Origin: Undaria pinnatifida
Lineage: Eukaryota; Sar; Phaeophyceae; Laminariales; Alariaceae
Length of the DNA: 64,000 bases
Direction of reading: 5' to 3'
Assembly (NCBI GenBank): GCA_012845835.1
Contig: JABAKD010000010.1
Coordinates: 8,675,599-8,739,598 of the forward strand
The number at the start of each line of letters is the position of its first letter. Within the stretch, counting starts at the first letter, position 1. A program made the position numbers and the translations under genes. The notes under the pieces are model-generated. The model was given only the letters and a program-made list of their open reading frames with translations, had not been told where the DNA came from and ran no database searches. Shown piece by piece: positions 32,613 through 44,907 of the stretch.

Positions 32613-33768
32613 ATAATACATCGTAGAGAGAATGGTATGGGGAAAAAAAAACTAATAATAGTTGATGTCCAGCTGCCTGTTCTGTTGTCTGTCATCAACT
32701 ACAGCAGTACGTACTGCTGTGGGAGCTCGGAAATTTTCTGCGCACTCGTCGTACGTAGCTCTCCTTTTTCATCTCTCTCTGCTTCTGCCAAAAATGTATG
32801 AGCGCTATACACTTGTCGTATAGAACGCGTGCAAGTGAAACAGCGCTGCGCCAACCGGGTGCTCGAATCCATTCCTAGCACGTTTACTAATAGTTACTAG
32901 CTCAAATACCTGCTGTCATGTCGGCATCAGGTCGACCTCCTCCAACGCGCACAGCATCCCGACAGACTCTAGAGGCAGAGTCAAGGAGGCACACGCGGCC
33001 ATACACACGGAAAAAACCCCAAGATCACACAATCACGCACAAAATGAAGCACAAATCATTATTTTCCAGTACCCACGCTGCCCCTTTCATGCGAAAAACT
33101 TGCAAAAAACGGCAGAATTACAAAATTACACTGAAAAATTCAAAATTCAGTTTTTCCGTGTCTCTCAACCAGCTTTTCAACGTTTTCAGCAAAAAATGTT
33201 TTTTGTAGACGGTCGTCCGTGCAAAACTGGCAAAAAGTATAGAAAGTAATGAAAACTATTTCAGCCGGGGGAAGGGGCCGCAACAACGGGGCGACTTCGC
33301 AACAGAGCACACTACAACGTAGTGTGTTGTGCTGCTGCTGCTGTTGCCCGCCTGCTTGCTGGCTTGTGTTGTTTGACACTCGGTGCTCTGGTTTTGGTAT
33401 ATTTTACATATACCAGCGTCTCTTATTTTCATCAACTCTCTGTCCTGCTGGGGTGAGTTACGCAAGCGGCACAGCCGCTTATCACCACGGCTCTTTGTGG
33501 CCTGCCTCCTCGACAGATCGTCACCAGCTCGTCGGGAAACACCGCCAACGCACTGCTCGTGCTTCTAGGCCCCACTCCCTCCTCTGCATAGCAAAGCCAG
33601 CGGCGAATCGCTGTGGGCTTCTTCTCCTTTTATTGTACTACTGCTGTAGGTGAAAGGAGCGTCTTTTTTGGCGTGACCTTCGAGCTGTGTGGGGTGTGCA
33701 ACAGCTTTTTTTTGTTCCTTGCTGTGGTGCTGCTGCAGTGTTTCTGCTGAGCGCCGTTGCCTGTGCCC

Positions 33769-33873
33769 ATGGAGACGAGCGACCAGGAAGACGCCAGGGT
33801 GTTTTGGGACCACGTGCAGCTCACGACCGGGGCCCGCACGGCATCATGGGACACTTTCTCGGCTATGTTCGTG
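33769..33873 (+). CDS. SH2 gene exon 1
   Basis: ATG at 33769-33771 in context GCCCATGG. It encodes 35 residues beginning METSDQEDARVFWDHVQLTT and ends TTCGTG|GTGCGT in phase 0. The W-x-x-V/F pattern resembles a short helical N-terminal segment. Stops lie upstream in frame, which supports this start. Confidence 0.7.
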
Positions 33874-36800
33874 GTGCGTGATGGTGAAATGTATGGGGGC
33901 GGGGGGCGAGTCCGTTTGAGCGAGGAATGACTTGCTTTGTTTTCCCTTGTGGCCGCATGCCTAAGAGCTTAGAGCACCATGACATGATGGCCTCTCTCAT
34001 CAAGGCTCTGTCTGAGTTTGCTGTTGTATGTTCAGTGTTGACTTGAAGCCAGGGTGCATGTCTTATGGGTGTCTCGTTTCTACGTAGCACGTTTGGTTTC
34101 TCTATTTTAGTGGACGTCTGCACGCGTTGAGTCGCTTGTTTCTCATGTAGCCTGAACGGATAAACTCTCGTTGGCCAAGGCGGCTATTATATGCCAGCTG
34201 CGAAGCAGGACCCATGTGTTTGTAGTGTTGGGCCCCACCAGCACGGTGATGGCTTGACCTCGGGGTTTTGTTTCCGCTGCTGCTGCTGCTTGCTGCTTGC
34301 TGCTGCTGCTGCTGTTTGCTGCTCCTGCTGCTCCTGCTGCTCGCTTTCGTACATCTTAATGCCGACAAGAGAATTTGCCCCAAGACACACGCGCTTGGGC
34401 TTCCGAAACAGCGTACGACGTACGATGTGCTGTTTGCTAGTGTACGTACCTGGTACCTGGTCTGTGGTAGCATTTTTTCGTAGAAACTTACAAGGCTCCA
34501 GGGAATTTCCAGGGCTCGTTTACTGTATATCCTGCGCTTGTCTTCCTCGGAACCATGGTCGTTTGCCTTACAACGTACCTTGCCCACATCTGCTCGGCCG
34601 TCGCTGTGTCCCTTGCCCACTGATGTGTGTTTCCTTGCGTCTGTCAGACCTACATGCGAAGACACCACACTGCGTGGGTGTCCCAGCTGCCCGAGGCCAC
34701 TCCGGCGGAGATGGTTCTGCGGTACGCCTTCAACCGGGGTAGCCCTGCGCGGGCCGCGGCTAGCGAGGTCGTGACCACCAGGCACCTGGAGCTATTCCTC
34801 AGGAGGTTCGGCCCGATGAGCTCCTGCCTGGTCAAGGCTGCAAAGTGAGAAAGACAAGTATAGCAGTACAGCAGCAGTAACGGCCCACTGACAAGAAAGC
34901 GCGATACTGCTATATTGGATGTAGCGTAGGTTTCTTGTTTTAGAAAGGTTTAGCTCTAGATACTACAGACAGCCTTCGCTGTCCAACTTCTTATTTCTTC
35001 GTATTTTTGAGGCTGAGCTGCTTGTGGGGCTCTTATGCTGTTACGAGGGGGGCGGTAATGTATGTTGTCCAGAGTTGAAAAATTTTACAACAGAAGTAAG
35101 TACCTCTGAAGTGGTTGTCGATCATGCACTCGCGTTATGTGCCGGAATGTACGTGGTCCGTGTACTGCTGCTGTGTACTCGTCTTATTCTTTCTTCATTG
35201 ATTGTCCTCTCTCGGTCCTCTTCATATTTTCTTATTTTCGCTCATTAGACCCGTGCTGCCTTTTTTTTTCCACACTCATACTTTCCAGCTTCTGGACAAG
35301 CCGTGGTCACAGGTGTCGTCCCTTCTACCCCCCGGTTCCTGCCTTCAACTTTTATCGCGCATAGGGTTCAGCAATCCCACTGCTCGCCGACTTTTGATCG
35401 AGTGTTGCTTACTCACGCTCTAACGTTTTCCGCAAGTCAATTTGATATACCACGCTCGCGGATAACCTGATACGCCACCGGGGCGACCGGCTGCCTATAA
35501 GAACGTGACATCGCCAGCAAGCTCACAGCCCAGCACAGCACATTCAGCTCTGCACAAGCTGCTAGATGCACCAAATCATGGCACTCTTCTTTCTGCCCCC
35601 TTGAATTATTGCGCGAGCTTAGCGGGCGGCGTCAGTCGCCCGCCCGGAGCCCTTGTCGTATACATGGCATACAGCAGTACTGGTAGTACTGGAGTACCCG
35701 CATGTTGGATAATTATTTCGTATTAATACAAGCATGGCCCGTGTGGTGTAGTACCTTGTCTATATAGGGGATAGGGGGAAGCCCGGCGGGGGGGGGGGGG
35801 TTGCACGAGGAACGAGGTTTGTAATAACGCACTCGAGCAGGGGGGAAAACATTACATTAGCTTGCTGCTCGTTGCGTAGTGAGACGATCATGCCTAGAAA
35901 AAGCGACATATATATTTACTTGCGCCAGGTACAAGGGCAGTAGTTAATTGGCAACATCATACTTGTAAATTGTAAGAAGCGTTGCTGGGACCCGCGTGCA
36001 GAGCAACCAGAGCAGCCCCTCTGGACGCTGTACACATTTTTTTTTTTTTCCGTCTATTTCCTGAGCGGGCTCGGTTGGTACGTTGGTACATTCCTGGCCC
36101 TTCAAGACGTCCCACTTGAACACTTCTCCTTCCGTTTTTTGCGAAACGGTCTTCTTCACCTTTTTTTTAATTGCGCGAAGTACCATCATACCCAGGTCCC
36201 AGCTGAGCTCAGCTTGGCTCATCACAGCTGAGCTCAGCTTGGCTCATCAGCTCAGCTCGGTTTAGCAGCGCACCGCAGCGCTAGCTCAGCAGCGCAGCGC
36301 CGCCCGGTGCCGTGCGGTGTCGTGCCCCGCCGCATGCTTTTCTGTACTCCCTTTTCCGTCCAATGCCAGGTATCATTTCAAGTATCATCGTACCAGATAC
36401 CGGTACGACTACACGAGGTTTGTACGTACTACATTGTTGATTCATAATAAATGCACTCCCAGCTCTCAGCTCAGCAGCGCATCGCAGCGCCGTGCGGTGC
36501 CGTGCGGTGGCCTGCCTTGCCTTACGGTGCGGTGCTGTGCCGTGCTGCGCTGTGCTTTATTTCGAGCATACAGTGCCAGGTATCATGCGAAGTACCAGGT
36601 ACCAGTAACCACGCCGTTCGCCCCGGTGGCGTGTCAGGTTATCCTCGAGCCTGGCATAGGTCAGTTTCGTGAGGTCGAGCCCCGCCGAGTGCATACTCGT
36701 ATAAATTCGTCGGGACTTTTTCTTGTGCATAAATTGACTTGCGGAAAGCGCGATAGCGTGAGTTAGCAAGCACTCGATGAAAATTGACGAGCAGTGGGAT

Positions 36801-37603
36801 TGCTGACCCCTATGCGCGATAAAAATTGAAGGCGATAACCAGGGGGGAGAAGGGACGACACCTGTTACCACGGCTTGTCCACAAGCTGGAAAGTAAAAGT
36901 GTGAGAAAAAAACGAAATAAACAGTACATGTATGTACATGTGTCCCAGTCTATGGTTGTACCCCTTTAAGTACTCGCGCCCAACGAGTAAGTACTCGCGG
37001 CCAAGGAGTACACGCGAAAACTCTCGGGGAGGGGGAACCGGGTATGTACTCGCGAGTTTTCGGGCTTTTTTAGGCGAGTACCCGGGTCACCTGTGATAAT
37101 GATATTATCCATACTCCATGATAAGACCACGAGGTACACGTACAGAGTAGTGATACATATTTTACTGCACCCTATCATATTGTGGTGCACAAGTATATCG
37201 TAACTGGTATAGGTTAGTGTGGTGCAGTAGTAAATGCAGATGGATCAGCCGTAACTGGTAAACTAGATCATGAGACAGAAAGCGAACTTTCTGCGCGTGA
37301 TGCGCGTCGTGCACCATGCCGTTTCACTTACCCAGGCCTCTCAAGTGAGACGTGATTCGAGTGAAATAAACAGCCATCGTGCTCATTGGCACATCATCAA
37401 TTGATGGCCTTACGATTATGTACGCAGATTTTACGCAAAAAATGGTGAAACGTCGGAAACCCTCCGGGAACAACCCTGAGAAGCAAGAGACACACACCAC
37501 TACTGGCTGTGTTGTCACCTCACGATAAGGTGAAACATAGACTACCCCTGTTTTGCCGGCGGCGGCGGCTTCTGCTGTGGGCTTCGGCTGTTGTTGCTTG
37601 TGC

Positions 37604-37692
<89 letters not shown>

Positions 37693-40600
37693 GTTGTCGT
37701 TTTTGTTGTTGTTCTTGTTGTTGGTCTTGTTGTTGCTGTTGTTGTTTTCTTGTAAAAAATGTAGAGTCCGTGGTCACACAAAGGTGCTGGAACCCTGGGA
37801 AGATCGTATGCTTCTGCTGCTTGCTGTTGCGTCTGCGATTTCTGGCGTTCCTACTGCTGCTGCTGTTGCTGGTTATATTAGTACTACCCACTTCAGAAGA
37901 CCTGTCGTTCGTTTTGCTTGGTTTTTTCTTTTTTTCTTTTTTCTTTTTTTCTGTTCTTTTTTCATGGCCTGGCTTGTTTTGTTGTGTCCTTGTACCGGGT
38001 ATGCTAGCATTTCACGTGCTTTACCTTGATGAATTGCGACTGTTTGGTTTACGCTGTTTCACAGCAGTAGTTGCAGCCTTTCCTTTTCCTTTCCGAGCAT
38101 CACATTCTTCGGGACGCCTGTCGTTTGTTTTGCTCTGTTTGTTTCGCTCTGTTTGTTTCGCTCTGTTTGTTTTGCTCTGTTTTCTTTTCTGTTTTCTTTC
38201 TTTTCTTTTCGTTTTTGTCTCTTTTGTCCTATTTTCATGGTCTGGCCCGTTTTCTCGTGTTCTCGTACCCGGTACGCTAGCACTTCACTTGCTTTTTCAC
38301 ATGATGAATTGCGACTGCTGTTTGGTTTACTCTACTTCACAGTCTAAGACCACATAATTTGTACCTCTCTAGGATGACGTAGCTCAGTCGGTAGCGTTAT
38401 AACCAACAACATACGAATGTTGTCTGCTGCACTTAACCCCTTTAGAGCCCCCGAACCCCTCCCTATACTAAATCTAAGTAACTTTGTCCCCAAAAATGGG
38501 TTTCCAGTTGTAAAAGGGTTACGACGAAAACCCAGCGTACTCGTTAGGTACCAGAGAAGAATGTTCTGAAAACAATCTACCAGGTACTGTGTACATAGTT
38601 AGGCAAACATCAAGCGTGCCCATAAGACAGTTAGCGCATACTACGTGCTAACGAAGGAAAAAAACGTGGCATCTCCTGCCGGGGGAGACGTCCCTAAAAC
38701 ATTACTTCGAATTATACGTTGGATATATTATAAAAACAATACCTGGTATGTATTATAAAAAATAAATTACACTCCAGCTGTGAGGTCGAATATTTTGTCG
38801 AAACTCATCTTTGCAAGCTGTGTGTTATGCTCCGATCGCGCGTATTACGGGTTGTGTATCCTCATTAAGGATATAGGTCGGCGACTCCCCTTGCAACTAC
38901 AGTGTAGCTATCAGGGTCAACAGGGTGATGTTAGGCAGTCTGTGCGCGGAAACTATTAAACCCGTTTCTGAGGGGGACACAATCTGACAGCTGCGGAAGG
39001 AAATGCATCAGTTTATACATCAGGCACAAATCATGCATGCCCAAAAGACAGCGTATAAATATATAAACACTCATATTCGCAAAACTCTGTAATACTTCCA
39101 TCGCGCGTGCTACGTGCCAAGGGATAACGAAAAATGTGGATGGAGTCTCCCGCAGGGAGGGACATTCGGAAAACGATCTACTGTACATGAATCAGGCACA
39201 AATCAAGCTGCTGCTGTTTCTGTTGCTGCTGCTGGTATCCTGCTGAGCGCCCGCTACTGCTTGGGCACGTTCAAAGTTAGGGTCCCACCGACAGACTTCG
39301 GCGAACTCTGGCCTTCACCCTCCGTCGGGTCGGACCCATGGCCATGGCTGCTACTGCTGCTGGACTGCTGTTGTGCGCTCATTGCACTATACCGGTCGGC
39401 GGTCCGGCACAGCGTGTTGGGTACCTCGATGTGTGAGAGATGCTGTGAATTGCTTTTTGTGGTTCTATACAGGTTTCCCGCAGAGTTTGTACGGTGTAAT
39501 TAACGCACAGGAGACGTTGTTTAAGAGGCAAAATATGACCATCCCTGGGGTTTCCAGGCGTGAAACATCGAGTACCCGGGTACTCGTTACTCACGAGTTG
39601 GCGGGTACTCGAGCCCAAATACTCGTGAGTTTGAAAGTATTACTCGTAGTCGCGACGAGTATTGACAAAAGAGACTTTGTACTCACGAGTACCCGTTTTT
39701 TCTAGTAGGGGTACAAATCTAGTTTGTACTCCTCTCACTGCTTTCTTCATTTGATTGTCCTCTAGGTCGTCTTTTTTGTTTGCAAGTTACACTCATACTG
39801 CCGATCAGAAAGTGACATCGCCAACAAGCACACAGCACAACACAGGGCAGCCAGCTCTGCACAAGCAGCGATTGGCATTATTTGATCGCTAGTTGCACCA
39901 AGTCATGGGCCTCTTCTTCCCCCTTGACATTTAGTTGTATTATTCCTTGCGCGAATGTAGGGCGGCGTCAGCCGCCTGCGGATCGGAGCCCTTGAAACAA
40001 TAAGCAATTCCTGAGCGGACGCGGTTGGTACAACCTTGGCCTCTCAAGACCTCCCACTTAAACACCGCCTCCTTCCATTACTTGCGGAACGGTCTAGCTT
40101 TTGTTTGATTTCTTCCGATACCTTTTTGATTTTTTGAGGTATCATCATATCAGGTCCCAGCTGAGCTCAGCTTGGCTCATCAGCAGCTCAGCAGCGCAGC
40201 GCCGTGGGGTACGGTTCAGTGCGGTGCTGTGCGCGCTGTGCCGTGCTGTGCCGTGCTGCGTGCTGTGCTATACTTTTTTCGTACATGCTGGGTATCATTC
40301 GAACCATCATATCATACCAGGTATCGTGCACCAGGTTTGGACGTACGACATTGTTAAACCACAAAAAATGCACTCCCAGCTCAGCCTAGCCCAGCTCATC
40401 TAATCTATAGATCAGGAGCCCCATCTCCATGCGGTGCCGTGCCGTGTCGTGTGGTGCCGTGCCCTGCCCTGCGGTAAGGTGCTGTGCCGTGCTGCGTGCT
40501 GCGCTGTACTTGCTCTTTCGTAAGTGCCAGGTATCATTCGAAGTATCATACCACACATTCGTAGTATCATACAAGGTACCGGTACACCAGATTTGTACGT

Positions 40601-43600
40601 ACTATTCATACAGTTGATACATCATTGTTGAATGACAAGCAATGCATTTTTGCTCAGCAGCGCAGCGCCGTGCTACGCTGTGCGTTATTTCGTACATACA
40701 GTACCAGATATGATGCGAAGTACCAAGTACCGTTATAATATTTTTGTGTACTTGTCTTTTTGCTTTCTTCATTGATTGAGTGTGCTCTATCGGTCCTCTT
40801 CACGAGTATGTTTTTTTATTTTCGCAAATTACACTCTTACTGCCGATCAGAACGTGACATCGCCAGCAAGCACAGAGCACAGCACAGCACAGTCAGCCCT
40901 GCACAGATAGCTCTTGGCATTATCAAATCGCTAGTTGCGCCAAATCGTAGGCCTCTTGTGTCTGCCCCCATCACATTTAGTTATGTTATTCCTTGCGCGA
41001 GCGTCGCGGGCGGCGTCAGCCGCCCGCGCTGCTGAGTCCATACATCGTATGAGTGTAAAAATAACGTGTGTTGTCGGTGTTGTGCGTATTTTGTCAGCAA
41101 CAGATCTGTCATGGGCACGTCTATGAATAAGTGCAAAATATTACTATTAATATTAATACAGAGTACGCCCAATTCCTGCCGTTAAGTGCAGTATTGTGTT
41201 ATACCCTGTATACAAACCTGGTATGAAAAACGCCGTTGCATGCGTCTGACGGTAGTATGCTTACCGCCGTGTCCTTGCGCCACTGAGTTCCCCACCCCCC
41301 TGGGCACTTACCGGAGGGGAACCGTGTGTATTACTACACTGTATAATACCGATATACCCTGGTAGTATATGGTAGCGTGTATTTTCGTATGACGCTGATG
41401 GTTTGAAAGGCTTGACACATCTTCCCCGTGTGCCGTAAACTCTGCTCGACAGAGTACGAAGCCCTCGGGTACTCGTCACCAGTCGGTGGAGAAAGCTTAG
41501 CTTTTGTGATTTCTCTGCGCTTTGTGACGCAAGAGTGCAGCAATGTGCGGTATGCGATGCGTTTCACGGACGAAGCTGCCTCCTTGGCGCGACATATCGT
41601 ATGGTGCATGGTACTACTACTGCTGTAGTCCGATAAGGCGAACATGTGATAGACTGCAATAGCAGTATTATATACCTGACACCAGGTACCAGGTAACAGC
41701 TATTAGCAGAATGACGACGGGCAAAAGGCGACCCAAATTCGCTTGACACAACTGCAACTCGCTTTCTATTGTACGTACCCGTTCCTTTTTCTGCTGCTAC
41801 TCTGCTGCTACTATCAATAGGGCTGTATGTTAGTTGACTCTCGCCACCTAGCATAGTTATTTTATATAGTTAGTTGCGACGGTGCTAACTATCCAACTAA
41901 TATCGTATTTTGATTTACTTGTTCGTATTGTAGGAAGGCTTGCTTGGGTAGGGGGTACGTAATTCCCGGTGACACCTGGTACGTGGTACTACCGCGCTGC
42001 AAGCGCAGAGAGGGTCTTCTGCAACTCGTGGCGCATCAACCCATGCTTATTCTCACCGCGAATGGTGTACCCGTATCCTGCGATGGGTTGTCCCAGCGGT
42101 GGGCCGGGCCCACTGGTGTTGCCTCTGGAGATTTTATTTCGCTTTTTTACGGCTGTGCTTTGCCTGATCGTTTATTTGCGGGCGTAGACCCGAAACCTGT
42201 CGGGGCACTTTTATGTTTGGTTTGTAAGTTGGCACCATAGCACATCCAATACCGGTGACGGTATCACATGGTAGTTTCTGCGTTAGCTCAACTATGAAAC
42301 GTTCTTGAATCGTCGGCGACTAGTAATGTGTAAGCTCTTATGCTCCCATGCTCCTATCGTCGAAGAAATCCCAGTGCATGTGTGGTGTGCTACTGCCTGC
42401 TGCACGAGTATGCACCGTTACGACACCACGAAACACCAGTGAGAGACCCTCAGACTGGGACGGCATAGTTCTGGTACATGCCTCTGAAATCTGATAAGCT
42501 GCGACGATTTTTAGAGTGCACCTGCTTAGTAATAAACCAGAGATAAGCGTGGGGGGTTCTCGTATCAAGCTTTTTGTGCGCAAATTACGTCATCTGTCGT
42601 GATGTTTGCCTCCGACGGCGCCTTTAGCGGGGGATCCTCCGGAAGCACCTCCGGCGGGCCCTGCGGGGGCGCCTCCAGCCAGGCCCCCTCGGCCGGGGAG
42701 GGGCGCTTCGCTCGCCTGACTGCGCCAGCCAACTGCTAATAGTCGATTAGTCAGTTAGTGGGTGGCTTCGCAGCCAACTAATGGCCCCGGGTATTACCCT
42801 ACAAAGAACATCTGTAAGTTATGTGGGACATTCATACCCGCACCCGGAACTTCTGGAAGTTCTGTACGACGTTGATACCCGTACCCGGAACTTCTGGATG
42901 TTCTGTACGCCCGTGCCACAATACCCGGGGTACGGGTGCATCATGTTTTGTACCCGCTCAGATCTTCTGTGAGTTATGTACGCCTGTGCCACAATACCCG
43001 GAACTTCTGGAAGTTCTGTACGATTTCCGTACCCGTACCCGGAACTTCTGGAAGTTCTGGAAGATCCCCATACCCTTACCCGGAACATCTGTGCCTTCTG
43101 TAAGATTGTGGCACAATACCCGTGGTACGCGTATGCCTGTGTTACAATACTCGGGGAGCTCTGTATTCAATCAGGTTTAATTCGAAGAGTATGTTATGGA
43201 TTGTGATGTCTTATTTTGTCAGCTACACAAACCGAACACTGAACACGGGAATGCATATCATACAAACTTCGATCTCACAGCTGGAGTGCATTTTTATTTT
43301 TTCAATAATATCACCTGTTGTTCATATTAATTTGGTTTCTAAGGGCACGTATTAACGAAGGACACTTGTGCACGCTCAAGTTCTGTAGAGTTTGTGGATT
43401 CCGGGTAAGGGTATGGGAGTCTTACAAAACTTCCAGAAGTTTCGGGTACGGGTATGGAAGTGTCACAGAACTTGCAAACGTTCCGGGTATTGTGGCACAG
43501 GCATACAGAACTCACAGAAGTTCCGAGCGGGTACAAAACGTGATGCACCCGTACCCCGGGTATTGTGGCACGGGTCTTACAGAACTCACAGAAGTTCCGA

Positions 43601-44876
43601 GTACGGGTATGAAAGTCTTACAGAACTTCCAGAAGTTCCGGGTGCGGGTATAAAAGTCTTACAAAACTTCCATGACTTCCGGGTATTGGGGCACGGGCGT
43701 ACAGAACTTCCAGAAGTTCCGGGCAGGTATAGACATGCTGTACCTGTACCCTGGGTACGGGTATCAACGTCGTACAGAACTTACAGAAGTTCCGGGTACG
43801 GGTATGAGTGTCCTAAAGAAGTTACAGAAGCTCTTTGTAGGGTAATACGCGGGGGTAAATACCCCGGGTATGGTTTTACGTGTATCCTACAGACAGAACG
43901 AAAATAGAAAGTTCGGGTACGGGTATGAATGCCGTACAGAACTCACAAACGTTCCGGGTACGGGTAGGGCTGTACAGAATTCACAGAAGTCCCGGGTACG
44001 GGTAATTCCCGGGTAAATACCCGCCTCAAAAGGGGCGAAAAAACAAACAATTTGACTGGTCAACAAAATACACCATTGTCAACGCGTTTCCAATTGCTGC
44101 CATTGGCATACTGCATACACTGATGCACTCATAGGAAATAACACATACTGCTACGTCTACTACCACTGGTCTTCTGTAACAGATAATGCCATAGCGTACC
44201 CCGGCTGTGGCGCCTAAAAAACATCATGGCGGTCGCAAGCCCAATTTTGCCACTAGCTCGATAAGTCAAGTGCCACGACAAAGAAGCAACGCCACCGAAA
44301 ACACGGAGTATAGTTCAAGACTTCGATGATATGATAGCGATATCTGCATTATTCCGATCGGAAAAAAAAACATTGACTGCGCAATGCGTGGTTTCCCGAT
44401 AGGAGGAAAAAAGAAAAATATCGTTGTTTCAAACAAATCGAATCGATTTCAATTCGATTCATAAAACTGATGCATTTCCTCCCACAGCTGTCAGATTTTG
44501 TCCCCCTCAGAAACGGGTTTTATAGTTTCCGCGCAGACTGCCTAACATCACCCTGTTGACCCTGATAGCTACACTGTAGTTGCAAGGGGAGTCGCCGACC
44601 TATATCCTTAATGAGGACACACAACCCGTAATACGCGCGATCGGAGTATCACACACAGCTTGCAAAGATGAGTGTCGACAAAATATTCGATCTCACAGCT
44701 GGAGTGTATTTTAATTTTTATAATAAAACTGAATAATTTCGATTCAAAAGTGTCCTTGGTTAATACGATAATACGTGCCCTTAGAAACGAAAGAAACATG
44801 AACAACAGGTGCTCTTATTGTATGATACATACTGCTTGCTGTGTTTAGGGTTCGGTTTGTGTGACTGACAAAACAT

Positions 44877-44907
<31 letters not shown>

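Noticed and set aside
37509-38357. 282-codon Val/Phe/Cys-rich frame and poly-Asn/Thr frames
   Set aside because: Arise from the (GTT)n microsatellite and following TTTC/TTTG tract.
38368-38440. tRNA-like GATGACGTAGCTCAGTCGG
   Set aside because: The A-box and D-arm look right, but no B box, T-arm or acceptor closure follows; at most a tRNA-derived fragment.
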